Counted from the first letter of the stretch, positions 1-8,207 are shown. The stretch is 64,000 nt of DNA from Pedobacter psychrodurus (GCF_004331735.1 NZ_SJSO01000015.1:1-64000), one strand, 5' to 3'. Notes: generated by a model not told the origin, from the letters alone. Made by a program: numbers and translations.

Positions 1-298
1 ATAAGCTGGATGAATGGGCAAAGGAAAACAATGTTGAACTGCTTTTTATCGAGCCTGGAGAACCAACACAGAACGCATATATAGAAAGATGCAATGGAAG
101 CATCAGAAGAGAATTGTTAAATGCCTACATATTTCACTCCCTGGATGATGTGAGGGAGAAAGTGGAGGAATGGATGATGGACTATAATTACCATCGACCA
201 CATCAAGCGTTGAACTTCAAATCTCCCATCGATTTATTGAAGGAAATTTGAGGACAAAATTATACTTTTGAGTGGTCTGAAAAACAGGGGAGCTTACA
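1..298 (+). mobile_element. Right end of an IS3-family insertion sequence (cut by window edge)
   Basis: The segment holds the last 82 codons of an IS3-type transposase and 47 bp of non-coding end. The right boundary is placed after the ca at 297-298: the outward end reads tgtaagctcccctg from the other strand, and the TG...CA termini fit IS3-family ends. Immediately to the right, the orfB of a second, oppositely oriented IS breaks off in mid-frame, so this element most likely inserted into that orfB. The left half lies outside the window, so the target duplication cannot be checked. Confidence 0.75.
3..251 (+). CDS. IS3-family transposase OrfB, C-terminal fragment (5' end outside window)
   Basis: This is the C-terminal part of a DDE integrase-core (rve) transposase, which catalyses strand transfer of the element. 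The visible 82 residues include the GEPTQNAYIER motif whose Glu (about residue 28 of the fragment) is the third catalytic acid of the DDE triad, followed by the usual YNYHRPHQAL block and a short tail ending in TGA. The open frame runs from the first bases of the window, so the start and the two catalytic Asp are outside. Truncation here is only an effect of the window edge; nothing visible suggests decay. Confidence 0.85.
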   Translation, partial: KLDEWAKENNVELLFIEPGEPTQNAYIERCNGSIRRELLNAYIFHSLDDVREKVEEWMMDYNYHRPHQALNFKSPIDLLKEI

Positions 299-866
299 TC
301 ATTTGATACTGCCATCCTTGATCGGAGTGCAATATCAATTTATTCTTTTTATTAATTTTTTCAATAGCACCATTCAACATTTCTTTTATCTGTTGGAAAT
401 TCGGTGATTCAGAAATATTATAACTAACTATCTCCCCATTGAACATTTCAATTATTGGCGACAGATATATCTTTTTATCATTGACTTTAAACTCTGTAAT
501 ATCCGTAGCCCATTTCTGATTTGGTTTCTCTGCTAAAAACTTTCTTTTTAGAAGATTTGGGGCTATTTTACCCACCTCACCTTTATATGACCGATATTTT
601 TTTCTTCTGATAAGAGATTTCAGTCCTAATGAACCCATCAGTTTCGAAACGGTTTTATGATTAACAGTGTATCCCTGGTTCTTCAATTCCAAAGTTATTC
701 TTCGGTATCCATACCTCCCGCGATGCTGGTTATAAATGGCTTTTATCTGCGCCTCTGTGGCACTGTGTTTCTGCAGGTAGGACTTTGTTTTTACATGATT
801 ATAATAACTGCTCCGGGCCATTTTTACAATATGCAGCAAATGTTCCAATGGATATTTTAGCCTCAA
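294..866 (-). pseudogene. IS150-type transposase OrfB, truncated at its 3' end by another IS
   Basis: The protein has an N-terminal HTH_21 region (about residues 40-85) and a partial rve integrase core. D122 (in ATDITEF) and D182 (in HSDQGW) are catalytic Asp, but the frame ends at residue 190 with QYQMM, before the region carrying the catalytic Glu. The last codons and stop are supplied by the end of the neighbouring IS at 298. The ATG at 866 is probably not the natural start: the minus-one frame relative to OrfA reads KEKALVIEELRLKYPL through this point, so OrfAB is probably made by -1 frameshifting near the caaaag stretch at the end of orfA. Without the catalytic Glu it should be inactive. 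Confidence 0.85.
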
Positions 867-877
867 CTCCTCAATGA

Positions 878-1390
878 CTAACGCTTTCTCTTTTGCGCTT
901 GTTTCTTCAGGGTTAAGGCCTCGAGCTTTTTTAGCACTTCATTTTCAGCACGTAGATATAAGTTTTCCCTTTCAAGCTCCTCGAGTCTGGTTAACGGTTT
1001 CTCTTTCTTCGATAATGGCTTCTTGTCTTCTTGCATGGGTTTGCGTCCTTTTGGTTTTGCATCTAATCCGCCTATGCCGAACTGCTCATACTTCCGTAGC
1101 CAGCCTAATAGCGTGCCATCACTTGCAATGTTAAAACGAATACAACATTCTTTCAAAGATAGAGTTTTGTCTCGATAACATTCAATGGCTAAAACCTTTA
1201 GCTCAATTGGATAATTGCTGGTTTTCTTTGAAACCAATCCGAGGTTACCAAATGATTCATAATAGCTTATCCACCTTCTCAGTAATGTTCGTGGAACTCC
1301 ATGAAGTTCTGCTAATCCTTTCTTGGATTGTCCTGCTAAATATTCATTGACTAGCTTCAGCCTAAATTCTGCTGTGTACTTTCTTCGCAT
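878..1390 (-). CDS. IS150-type transposase OrfA (DNA-binding subunit)
   Basis: This 170-residue protein is the DNA-binding partner of an IS3-family transposase, recognising the element ends. Two helix-turn-helix units are visible, about residues 20-45 (SKKGLAELHGVPRTLLRRWI) and 76-102 (LKECCIRFNIASDGTLLGWL), a double-HTH layout usual for IS150-type OrfA. A leucine-zipper-like coiled coil at about 133-160 (LEELERENLYLRAENEVLKK) fits multimerisation. It ends in a lysine/arginine-rich stretch that overlaps the likely -1 frameshift region into orfB. OrfA itself looks intact although its partner orfB is broken. Confidence 0.9.
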   Translation of the reverse strand: MRRKYTAEFRLKLVNEYLAGQSKKGLAELHGVPRTLLRRWISYYESFGNLGLVSKKTSNYPIELKVLAIECYRDKTLSLKECCIRFNIASDGTLLGWLRKYEQFGIGGLDAKPKGRKPMQEDKKPLSKKEKPLTRLEELERENLYLRAENEVLKKLEALTLKKQAQKRKR

Positions 1391-1395
1391 AAAAA

Positions 1396-1428
1396 TGCCC
1401 CCAAATAGTGTCTAACTTTTTGGGGGCA
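1396..1428 (-). promoter_or_regulatory. 10-bp-stem hairpin between IS end and orfA start
   Basis: Arms tgcccccaaa (1396-1405) and tttgggggca (1419-1428) are perfectly complementary around a 13-nt loop, 6 nt upstream of the orfA ATG at 1390. Part of the right arm belongs to the IS terminus. A transcript entering from outside would fold this hairpin over the orfA ribosome-binding region, whereas a transcript starting inside the IS would carry only one arm. Such protection from outside transcription is known in other IS families; here it is an inference. Confidence 0.5.
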
Positions 1429-1458
1429 GTGCATTGTTTTAGAGTGGCTTTTACCTTC

Positions 1459-1680
1459 CTACATTGGAGGATTTTTTTTCGTAGTATCAGGTGGCATTTT
1501 GGTGGTGTCAGGCATTTTTTTAGATGTTGTGTCTGGCATCGTTTTGGTAGTGTCCATCATTTTTGTAGAATCCGTCGCGGTACTGTCTGAAGAACCAGCC
1601 ATATTTTTAGACGAATTGCATGCTGATGTGGCTATCATAAGAGAACCCGCAAAAGCAAGACTTAAGATTATTTTTTTCAT
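1459..1680 (-). CDS. Small Thr/Pro-rich lipoprotein with DTTK repeats
   Basis: The product is 73 residues with a lipoprotein signal peptide: a charged start, a hydrophobic core and a lipobox ending at C21 (ATSAC). The mature part is low-complexity, made of repeated (M)PDTTK-like units rich in Thr, Asp, Pro and Lys, so it is probably a disordered surface or periplasmic peptide. I do not recognise a family. It lies next to the IS150-like element end (26 bp away) but seems intact. A longer plus-strand frame over the same bases has no recognisable protein features. Function unknown. Confidence 0.65.
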   Translation of the reverse strand: MKKIILSLAFAGSLMIATSACNSSKNMAGSSDSTATDSTKMMDTTKTMPDTTSKKMPDTTKMPPDTTKKNPPM

Positions 1681-1806
1681 AGTTTTTATTTTTATCTATA
1701 AACCTAACAACCTTCTAATCATTTGGTTTTATTTTTTTTTACTTTAGATTGCTTATTTTTTTTCAATCATGCTGATTATTAGTGTATTGCAAATGAAATA
1801 AAGGCA

Positions 1807-2063
1807 TTATTCGTGGTGAATTTTTAACTTATTCAATAATTCGGGTGATACATTTTCAGCATATACACCATAACTATCTACCTATCTGCCGGGTCGGTCA
1901 TTCCTTCAAACCGGTATACTTCTTCAATTTCAAATTCTTCAGGCATTAAGTACAAATCGATTGATTTACATTCCAGCCCATCAGCTGTTAAATTGAAATC
2001 TAAATTATAGCCACGACTATCTAAATCTGTTAAAGAGTCGGTGATCGTATCATAAACATGCAT
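1807..2063 (-). pseudogene. Small conserved protein (often annotated phosphoribosylpyrophosphate synthetase), internally deleted and frameshifted
   Basis: The first 61 codons (from ATG at 2063) match, from memory, the N-terminal part of a roughly 100-residue Bacteroidota family usually mislabelled phosphoribosylpyrophosphate synthetase (YDTITDSL, GYNLDFNL, FEIEEVYRFEGMTDPAD). The frame then stops at 1878-1880. In another frame, from 1881 to the stop at 1807-1809, the DNA encodes VDSYGVYAENVSPELLNKL plus a short tail, which fits the normal C-terminus of that family. The intervening 15-20 residues are missing. The junction lies between the similar motifs gcagatag and gtagatag, suggesting a small deletion between short repeats. 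The 61-residue product might still be made but lacks the C-terminal half. Confidence 0.6.
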
Positions 2064-2143
2064 AGTTCTAATTTACGGAAATATTACTAAAACAAGATCT
2101 CCAAAACTTTAAAAGGTGATAAAACTTTCTGATATTAGTAAGT

Positions 2144-2629
2144 ATGATTATTTCTCAAAACACCCTTAAATGGGTAATGCGTTTTTACCCACCCCTATTT
2201 TTTCAACGCATTTGGGTTCAGAAATTTGAAAATGAATTTAAAAGCTGTACGGTTAAGCTAAGTAAGAGTTTTCTAAATAAAAATTATAACGGTTCTATTT
2301 TTGGCGGTACTATTTATGCCGCTACAGATCCGTTTTATGCCTTGTTATTTGATCAGTTGATGCAGCGCCGTGGTTTTAAAGTCCGTGTTTGGTTAAAGAG
2401 CGCCTCTATACAATATTTAAAACCCGGACGTTCTACATTATATTTTACCATAACCGTAACTGATGAAATGCTTAATGAGGCAGAGCAAGCATTAAAAACC
2501 GTTGGGAAGTTTGTGAAAGCTTACCCGATGGAAATTACCAATAAAGATGGTGAGCTGTGTGCTACTGTGATGAATGAAGTGTATATCCGAAACCTGCATC
2601 AGGGCGAAACCCCTAGAGTTGCTTACTAA
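2144..2629 (+). CDS. DUF4442 domain protein (hotdog-fold, thioesterase-like)
   Basis: The 161-residue protein fits the DUF4442 family, which has a hotdog fold related to acyl-CoA thioesterases such as PaaI. Visible family features are the N-terminal amphipathic helix region (WVMRFYPPLFF), the central NGSIFGGTIYAATDPFYALL segment expected to form the hotdog helix, and the later strand YLKPGRSTLYFTI. Length is usual for the family. Substrate and reaction are not known. It ends 11 nt before the AlbA_2 gene on the same strand, so the two may be co-transcribed, although I see no functional link. Confidence 0.75.
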   Translation: MIISQNTLKWVMRFYPPLFFQRIWVQKFENEFKSCTVKLSKSFLNKNYNGSIFGGTIYAATDPFYALLFDQLMQRRGFKVRVWLKSASIQYLKPGRSTLYFTITVTDEMLNEAEQALKTVGKFVKAYPMEITNKDGELCATVMNEVYIRNLHQGETPRVAY

Positions 2630-2640
2630 TTTTTTAGATT

Positions 2641-3270
2641 ATGCCGAGTATTAAGAGTTTAATTTTGCAGGGTGAGGGCGTTATGCTCGATTTTAAGAAA
2701 ACCATTACCAGTACCGAGAAAATTGCCAAGAGTTTGGTTGCTTTTGCCAATAATAAAGGTGGTAAGTTATTAATTGGCGTGGCTGATGATGGAACGATCA
2801 AGGGTGTAAAATCGGAAGAAGAAGAAAAGTATATGATTTTAACTTCTGCGCATCAGTTCTGCAAACCCGCCATTGAGCCATATTTCGAGGAAATTTATGT
2901 AGATGATAAATTGGTTTTAGTAGCTAATATTCCAGAAAGTGACACCAAGCCACATTACGCACTTGATGACCAGAAAAAATGGTGGGCATATATCCGTATT
3001 GATGATAAAAGTGTTTTGGCTAGTCGGATTATTCTTGAAGTACTTAAACAGGAATATAAAAACAATGGCGTACTCATCTCTTATTCTGATAACGAAAAAA
3101 AACTGCTTGAATACCTGGAACAGAACGAAAAGATTACCTTAAAAGAATTTAGTAAGCTGTTGCGCAGTTCTTATCGTAAAGCCCAGAAAGTATTGGTTAA
3201 TTTAATTTTGACCAATGTAATCAAATCGCATACTTCTGAAAAAGAAGAATACTTTACGGCGGTGAGATAG
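2641..3270 (+). CDS. AlbA_2 (Schlafen-like) domain protein with C-terminal winged helix
   Basis: This 209-residue protein has an N-terminal AlbA_2 domain (about residues 10-125), recognised by the segment ending FANNKGGKLLIGVADDGTI and the later WWAYIRIDDKSVLAS. The family was called ATP-dependent DNA helicase-related or Schlafen AlbA_2; biochemical activity of such stand-alone bacterial proteins is mostly unknown. Residues about 150-209 look like a winged helix (EKITLKEFSKLLRSSYRKAQ), suggesting nucleic-acid binding and transcriptional control. The gene follows the DUF4442 gene by 11 nt. Confidence 0.75.
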   Translation: MPSIKSLILQGEGVMLDFKKTITSTEKIAKSLVAFANNKGGKLLIGVADDGTIKGVKSEEEEKYMILTSAHQFCKPAIEPYFEEIYVDDKLVLVANIPESDTKPHYALDDQKKWWAYIRIDDKSVLASRIILEVLKQEYKNNGVLISYSDNEKKLLEYLEQNEKITLKEFSKLLRSSYRKAQKVLVNLILTNVIKSHTSEKEEYFTAVR

Positions 3271-3401
3271 TTTAATATAACTATAATAAATCTCATTAGA
3301 AAAGTTATCATCTCGACTGAAGCGCAAAGAAATGGAGAGATCTATAATAGTTTTCTCAATAGCATTGCACTATATTATAAATAACAAATTCCATTAGGGC
3401 A

Positions 3402-3907
3402 GTCGTCATTCCCGCGCAGGCCTATCGTGTGGACACATCTTTTGAGTGTTGGGTTTTTGGGCGTTATGCTAGCCTACTTTAATAATACACAGGTTTTACC
3501 GAAGAACGTCCGTCAATCCCAAGTGGCAGGAAATCAAAAAAACGGGTGCAAAAAAGAACAAGTTGTACTGCCAAACCTAAAACGCAGTGGTTTTGTGAAA
3601 ATAGCCCTCAAACTTTCATTTTGTAGAAACGAACAAAACAAAGTGCCGCTGTTTTTTTGATGAGCCTGGGCTGCGTGAGGCCACATTGCTGGATTGACAA
3701 AGCATTTATTCATGATTATTTATTGTTTTATAGGCATGAATGAGCTCCGCTAAAGCTCCGGTTTTGCATACTTTTGATGCCTCAAAAGTTTGATGCCCTG
3801 CGGCATAGGAGCAGAAAAATAATTAAATATTTGTGTCCACACGATAGGCGCAGGCGGGAATCTTAAAGCTTATTGCATTAAGATTCCCAATCGAGTTGGG
3901 AATGACG
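3402..3907. repeat. Intergenic palindromic repeat, family A, split by an inserted element
   Basis: Bases 3402-3420 (tcgtcattcccgcgcagg at its core) and 3849-3907 together form one copy of a palindromic repeat whose outer arms are tcattccc and gggaatga. Related copies occur at 13593-13687 and, inverted, at 61234-61306. The copy is interrupted by the element at 3421-3848. The rest of the 760-bp gap between 3270 and 4031 holds no gene I can support. Confidence 0.75.
3421..3848. mobile_element. 428-bp non-autonomous (MITE-like) element with perfect 17-bp terminal inverted repeats
   Basis: The left end cctatcgtgtggacaca (3421-3437) is the exact reverse complement of the right end at 3832-3848. 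It sits inside repeat family A and is flanked by cgcagg on both sides (3415-3420 and 3849-3854). If the ends are trimmed by one base, the flanking duplication is gcgcaggc, 8 bp (3414-3421 and 3848-3855). Removing the element and one duplicate restores an uninterrupted repeat. No transposase is encoded; the only open frame (GTG at 3427, 77 codons) resembles nothing I know. The interior has several local hairpins, for example around 3745-3815. It is therefore best read as a transposon-derived passenger moved in trans. Confidence 0.75.
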
Positions 3908-4030
3908 ATACCTCGCACCCTGTCATCGCCACTAATTATTCCACACTACGACCGCGCTTGATTAAAACAAAACATTAACTTTTCGATACTTCTATTTTTT
4001 GAGCTTTAAAAAGCCGACCTTTGTAACCCT

Positions 4031-5395
4031 ATGTTTTCTAAAATTTACACCAAGTATAAACCGTATTATAAAGAAAATCTTCATTTGGCATTGCCAATTG
4101 TAGGTTCTCAGGTTGGTCATACGTTGGTTCATATGGCCGATAGTATTATTGTTGGTCATTTCACTGATACCATTCAATTAGCTGCTGTTTCATTGGTAAA
4201 CAGTATATTTATGCTTATTCTGGTAATTGGATTAGGTATCTCCTATGGTTTAACGCCACTTATTGCACAAGAAAATGGTCGCCAGAATTATGATGAATGC
4301 GGGAAGCTTTTATCAAACAGTTTGATCATCAATATCTGTGTGGGCATATTTTTATATGTACTTGTTCAATTGGGGATATTTTTTGTGATCGATAACCTGG
4401 AGCAAACACCAGAGGTGGTACGTTACGCAAAACCTTATTTAAACCTGTTATCGGTTTCGATTATCCCCTTATTGATTTTTCAGACATTTAAACAGTTTGC
4501 TGAAGGTTTAGGGTTTACCAAACAAGCCATGTTTGTTTCCATTTGGGGAAATGCCATTAATATTATTTTAGGAATCATTTTCGTGAAAGGAATGTTCGGC
4601 ATTAAATCGATGGGGGTTAGTGGCGTGGGTTTAAGTACTTTGATTGATAGGATTTTAATGGCAACAGTAATGTGCTTTTACGTACTACGATCACAGCATT
4701 TTAAAAAATACCTGATCAATTTTAAAGCAACATTTTTTGATAAAGTTAGGGCGATTAAAATCACAAAGATTGGAATGCCTGTTGCTATGCAATATTCTTT
4801 CGAAATCAGTGCTTTTAGTGGTGCTGCAGTGCTTATCGGTACTATCGGCGCGGTAGAACAAGCTGCGCATCAAATTGCCATTAGTTTAGCCGCAATGACC
4901 TATATGATTGCCAGTGGTGTAGCTTCGGCAGCTACAATTAAAACTGGAAATAACTTTGGTAAGAAAAATTTCGACGATTTACGTAATTCTGCAATAGCCA
5001 GCTACCATGTTATTTTGCTGTTTATGTCTGTTACTGCAGTGATTTTTGTTTTAGCCAATAACATCATGCCTTTTATTTATACGGAAGATGCTGCTGTTAT
5101 TCCCATTGCCGCCCAATTGTTGATCATTGCTGGCTTTTTTCAGCTCTTTGATGGTACGCAAGTTGTTGGTTTAGGTGTTTTACGGGGTGTTGGCGATGTT
5201 AATATCCCAACTTTTATCACCTTCCTAGCCTACTGGGTAGTTGGTATTCCAATTGGTTATGTGTTGGGATTTCATTTTAACTTAGGTGTTAATGGTATTT
5301 GGTATGGATTAACGTTAGGTTTATTAACAGCCTCTATCCTATTGTTTATGCGTTTTCAGAATAAAACGAGGGCGCTGAAGGTTGGTGTGTTATAA
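4031..5395 (+). CDS. MATE family multidrug/metabolite exporter
   Basis: This 454-residue integral membrane protein matches the MATE (NorM/DinF/YeeO-like) family, which exports cationic drugs or metabolites using a Na+ or H+ gradient. The N-terminal region LHLALPIVGSQVGHTLVHMADSIIVGHF is the characteristic first MATE helix block, and the second MatE repeat begins near IGMPVAMQYSFEISAFSGAA (about residue 245). Twelve hydrophobic segments and the length are typical. It stands alone: upstream is the 760-bp repeat-filled gap and downstream is a 410-bp gap before a convergent gene. Substrate cannot be told from sequence. Confidence 0.9.
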   Translation: MFSKIYTKYKPYYKENLHLALPIVGSQVGHTLVHMADSIIVGHFTDTIQLAAVSLVNSIFMLILVIGLGISYGLTPLIAQENGRQNYDECGKLLSNSLIINICVGIFLYVLVQLGIFFVIDNLEQTPEVVRYAKPYLNLLSVSIIPLLIFQTFKQFAEGLGFTKQAMFVSIWGNAINIILGIIFVKGMFGIKSMGVSGVGLSTLIDRILMATVMCFYVLRSQHFKKYLINFKATFFDKVRAIKITKIGMPVAMQYSFEISAFSGAAVLIGTIGAVEQAAHQIAISLAAMTYMIASGVASAATIKTGNNFGKKNFDDLRNSAIASYHVILLFMSVTAVIFVLANNIMPFIYTEDAAVIPIAAQLLIIAGFFQLFDGTQVVGLGVLRGVGDVNIPTFITFLAYWVVGIPIGYVLGFHFNLGVNGIWYGLTLGLLTASILLFMRFQNKTRALKVGVL

Positions 5396-5806
5396 TCTTT
5401 AAACGGCTGTTATTCTAGTGGTTAATTTACTTTGCGAAAATCAACATTAATTACCTTTTCAGCGCTTTTAGGTTTTGGAAATGAATTCCGGTGTTCCATT
5501 GGATGCAGTAGTCCCGCTATTCGTTCCAGCCGATGAAGAATCGGCATCCACTGCTATCGGGTTTATAATGAGAGGTTTGTGCCAGTAATATACATCCGAG
5601 CCATTCTTATGGTTATTTTATTTTATAAATCAATATAATTGGTATTTATGTAGTGGATTGATTTTACCTATTTAAGTAAGTGCGTCATTTCGACCGCAGT
5701 GGAGAAATCTTTTAAGATAGTCCAAAGATTTCTCCACTGTGCTATGCTTCAATTAAGTTACTAAGTCGAGATAGATTCTTCGCTGCATTCAAAATGACAG
5801 TATCCG
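5396..5806. repeat. Intergenic region with palindromic repeat, family B (copy at 5693-5800)
   Basis: This 411-bp gap contains no supported gene. At 5693-5800 it carries a family B repeat: it opens with cgtcatttcgaccgcagt, has an inner inverted pair (gtggagaaatc near 5699 and gatttctccac near 5728), and ends in aaaatgaca. Similar copies occur at 13409-13488 and 23067-23154. Near 5545 a ctatcgggt half-palindrome resembles the repeat at 25903. MATE and the next gene converge on this gap, so it may also hold their transcript ends, but no clear U-tract terminator is visible. Confidence 0.65.
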
Positions 5807-6541
5807 TTATTTGCCCCCAACATTCACCACAACACCGATGGTGAAGATAGAATTGCCTGCTGACATGTATTTGCGGTTCTTTAAGCCGATATTACTGCTG
5901 GTGGTATATTGCAGCTGAAAAGTTTTGCTAAGCGCCATACGTGTAAAGAATACCGGCTCAAAGAAAATGTTATCTTCCTTTGGTTGGACAACGCCATTTA
6001 AAAAGAACCTGTCCATCTTAATATGGCTAATCCTTAATGCAGTGCCGTAATTGATCGGGAAATCAGTTCCAAATAAACGCAGATTGTTTTTCTTTTTCGA
6101 GCTGTAGTTAACCTGTAAAAATGTTTTTCGATAATCTACTTCCTGTAATTCAGAGCTGATGAGGAGGTCGTCTTTATAATCACGGAAAGTGATATCGCTC
6201 CACCCCTTTCCTACACCTGCATAAACTTCAATAATCCGGTTGTTATCTGGACCAAAAGTATCAAAATATCCTCCGCCAATTTCAATAAGTTTGTGTCCAA
6301 AATCCTTGCTTTTTCTTTCGCTATTCATTCTCGATCCGCTAAAAAGCACACCGATATGATCAGAAACGGCATAAGCTCCATTAACACTGGTATTACCTTT
6401 TAAAGAGATGTGTGCACCGCCACTAAATTCGCCCTGTTTGCTTAACATAGGGGTATTTGGAACGTTTGGCATATAAACTGAAGAACAACTGGCTGCGAAA
6501 AGAGCTAAAACTGGGAGTGTAAAACGTAAGTATTTAATCAT
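5807..6541 (-). CDS. Lipoprotein of unknown function, outer-membrane beta-rich
   Basis: I place the start at the ATG at 6541, not 6571, because it gives a clean lipoprotein signal peptide (MIKYLRFTLPVLALFAASC, lipid-modified C19). The mature protein of about 225 residues is rich in alternating hydrophobic/polar stretches (for example VNGAYAVSDHIGVLFSGS and IIEVYAGVGKGWSDITF), as in small outer-membrane beta-barrel or barrel-associated proteins of Bacteroidota. No named family is recognised. It follows truC by 38 nt on the same strand and is probably the last gene of the bestrophin-HDAC-TruC run. Confidence 0.7.
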   Translation of the reverse strand: MIKYLRFTLPVLALFAASCSSVYMPNVPNTPMLSKQGEFSGGAHISLKGNTSVNGAYAVSDHIGVLFSGSRMNSERKSKDFGHKLIEIGGGYFDTFGPDNNRIIEVYAGVGKGWSDITFRDYKDDLLISSELQEVDYRKTFLQVNYSSKKKNNLRLFGTDFPINYGTALRISHIKMDRFFLNGVVQPKEDNIFFEPVFFTRMALSKTFQLQYTTSSNIGLKNRKYMSAGNSIFTIGVVVNVGGK

Positions 6542-6579
6542 AGATGTTATATAAACAGATTTTGATGGCAAAAATTGTG

Positions 6580-7263
6580 CTAGCGTTCCATTTTCATGAA
6601 ATCTATTACTCTTTTAAACTCATCGTGTAAACCGGCTTTTAAATGGATTCTTTCTTTTGTAATGGGATGGTCGAATGCTAACTCAGAGGCATGGAGTAAC
6701 ATGGTTGTCATATCCCATTGCTCTTTAAAAAATTTGTTTTGTTTGTTGCAGCCATGTGTCCTATCGCCAATAATTGGATGTAGAATATGGCTAAAATGTC
6801 TTCTTAATTGATGCATCCTCCCGGTTTTGGGTGTGGCCTCTACCAATGAATACCGTGAAGTTGGGTGTTTACCGAAAGCTACAGCTACCTCTGCTCTTTG
6901 AAGTGTTCTAAAAGAGGTGAAAGCATCCTGCATCGTTCCATTTTCTTTAGCTAAAGGATAATCAATATCCATTGCATCGGGTGCAAAACCACGAAGAATA
7001 GCCAGGTATTTTTTATTGGTTTCAGTATTCATAAACTGCTGATGCATAGCAATTTCAGATGGTTTGTCAAAAGCAAATAATAAGATTCCGCTTGTCTTCC
7101 TATCTAGCCTGTGTACCGGGCTAACATGCTTGCCAACCTGATCTCTTAGTAATTGAAGTGCGAACTCCGTGGCGTCTCTTGCAATAGAAGATTGATGCAC
7201 CAATAGTCCATGAGGTTTGTTAATTGCAATTAGATTTTCATCCTGATAAATAATCTCCAACAT
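6580..7263 (-). CDS. truC: tRNA pseudouridine(65) synthase, RluA family
   Basis: The 227-residue protein belongs to the RluA pseudouridine synthase family and follows E. coli TruC almost from end to end (start LEIIYQDENLIAINKP; later TSRYSLVEATPKTGRMHQLR and HPIIGDRTHG). TruC isomerises U65 in the acceptor/T-stem region of certain tRNAs. The catalytic Asp is D54 in HRLDRKTSG. There is no S4 domain, as expected for TruC. It lies 41 nt downstream of the HDAC-like gene in a same-strand run. Confidence 0.85.
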   Translation of the reverse strand: MLEIIYQDENLIAINKPHGLLVHQSSIARDATEFALQLLRDQVGKHVSPVHRLDRKTSGILLFAFDKPSEIAMHQQFMNTETNKKYLAILRGFAPDAMDIDYPLAKENGTMQDAFTSFRTLQRAEVAVAFGKHPTSRYSLVEATPKTGRMHQLRRHFSHILHPIIGDRTHGCNKQNKFFKEQWDMTTMLLHASELAFDHPITKERIHLKAGLHDEFKRVIDFMKMER

Positions 7264-7304
7264 ATCGCCGCGAAGATAAGGATATTATAGTTTTGTGTGT
7301 GGGC

Positions 7305-8207
7305 TTATCCAAATAAATCAAAAGCCAGGCGGTAAGTATTGCAGTGTGCATCTACAATATCTTTGATGTCTATGGAGTAGCCACCACCCATACTCACCTG
7401 CACTGGTAAATTTTTATCTTTACAAGCTTGCAGAACAATTTTGTCACGTTCTTTACATGCGGCCTTACTTAATGCCAGTTTACCCAGTTTATCTGTAGAA
7501 AGCACATCTACTCCAGATAGATAAAATACAAAATCAGGCTTAGCCCTGTCAAATGCCTTTTTTAAATTGATGTTTAAGGATGACAGGTATTCTTCATCCT
7601 GTACATCATCATCTAAAGGGACATCCAGGCTTGAAATTTCTTTTCTGAAAGGGAAATTCTTTTCACCATGCATCGAAAAAGTGAACACCTTTGGCTCATT
7701 TTGAAAGATTTCTGCAGTGCCATTTCCCTGGTGAACATCTAAATCTATGATTAAGATGCGTTTAGTTAAGTTTCTATTTAATAAATAGTTGGCGGTAATA
7801 GATTGATCATTTAATAAACAAAAGCCTTCGCCCCAATTGCTGCCGGCATGATGTGTACCTCCTGCAACATTAAAGGCAATTCCGTTACTTATTGCAAAGT
7901 GTGCTGCATCAATTGTACCCTGGGTAATCCTTAACTCACGTTCCAACAGCTGTGCGTTTAAGGGGAAGCCTATCCGTCTCTGGTCTTTGGCTGAAAGTGT
8001 TAAATCCCTAAGCTGTTCCCAATATGCTTTTTCATGAGTCGAGAGTATAATATCTTCTGAAACTGGTTCAGGACTAAATAAATTCTGCTGTGCTATAGTT
8101 CCTTCATGTAAAAGTTGTTCGGGTATCAACTCATATTTCAGCATCGGAAAACGGTGCCCTTCGGGTAAGGGGTGTGCGTAAAGCGGATGCCATGCAATTT
8201 TAATCAT
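7305..8207 (-). CDS. Histone deacetylase family (class II-like) deacetylase
   Basis: This 300-residue enzyme fits the arginase/deacetylase superfamily, which hydrolyses N-acetyl groups from polyamines, acetoin-related compounds or proteins using Zn2+. Visible motifs are the tandem catalytic His pair in AGGTHHA (H119-H120), zinc ligands in IIDLDVHQGNGT (D157, H159), a later Asp in SGVDVL, and the glycine-rich MGGGYS loop near the end. All active-site residues I can place are present. Its start codon overlaps the stop of the bestrophin gene by one base (TAATG), implying translational coupling. The physiological substrate is unknown. Confidence 0.88.
   Translation of the reverse strand: MIKIAWHPLYAHPLPEGHRFPMLKYELIPEQLLHEGTIAQQNLFSPEPVSEDIILSTHEKAYWEQLRDLTLSAKDQRRIGFPLNAQLLERELRITQGTIDAAHFAISNGIAFNVAGGTHHAGSNWGEGFCLLNDQSITANYLLNRNLTKRILIIDLDVHQGNGTAEIFQNEPKVFTFSMHGEKNFPFRKEISSLDVPLDDDVQDEEYLSSLNINLKKAFDRAKPDFVFYLSGVDVLSTDKLGKLALSKAACKERDKIVLQACKDKNLPVQVSMGGGYSIDIKDIVDAHCNTYRLAFDLFG

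Larger units (their letters stand above)
299..1433 (-). mobile_element. IS150-type IS3-family element, left end to interrupted orfB
   Basis: The element contains orfA and a truncated orfB on the minus strand. Its outer end is read as tgcactgcccccaaaaag ending at about 1433, a typical IS150-group terminus just upstream of orfA. Its other end is missing because the plus-strand IS interrupts orfB at 298/299; the remainder may continue beyond the left window edge. The downstream gene at 1459-1680 is intact, so the insertion was intergenic on that side. Confidence 0.75.

Noticed and set aside
1499..1747. Plus-strand frame over the small lipoprotein gene
   Set aside because: The minus-strand frame has a convincing lipoprotein signal and repeats; the plus frame is its shadow.
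3427..3660. 77-codon GTG-start frame in the MITE-like element
   Set aside because: It starts inside the inverted end, has no recognisable features and reads like random translation of non-coding DNA.
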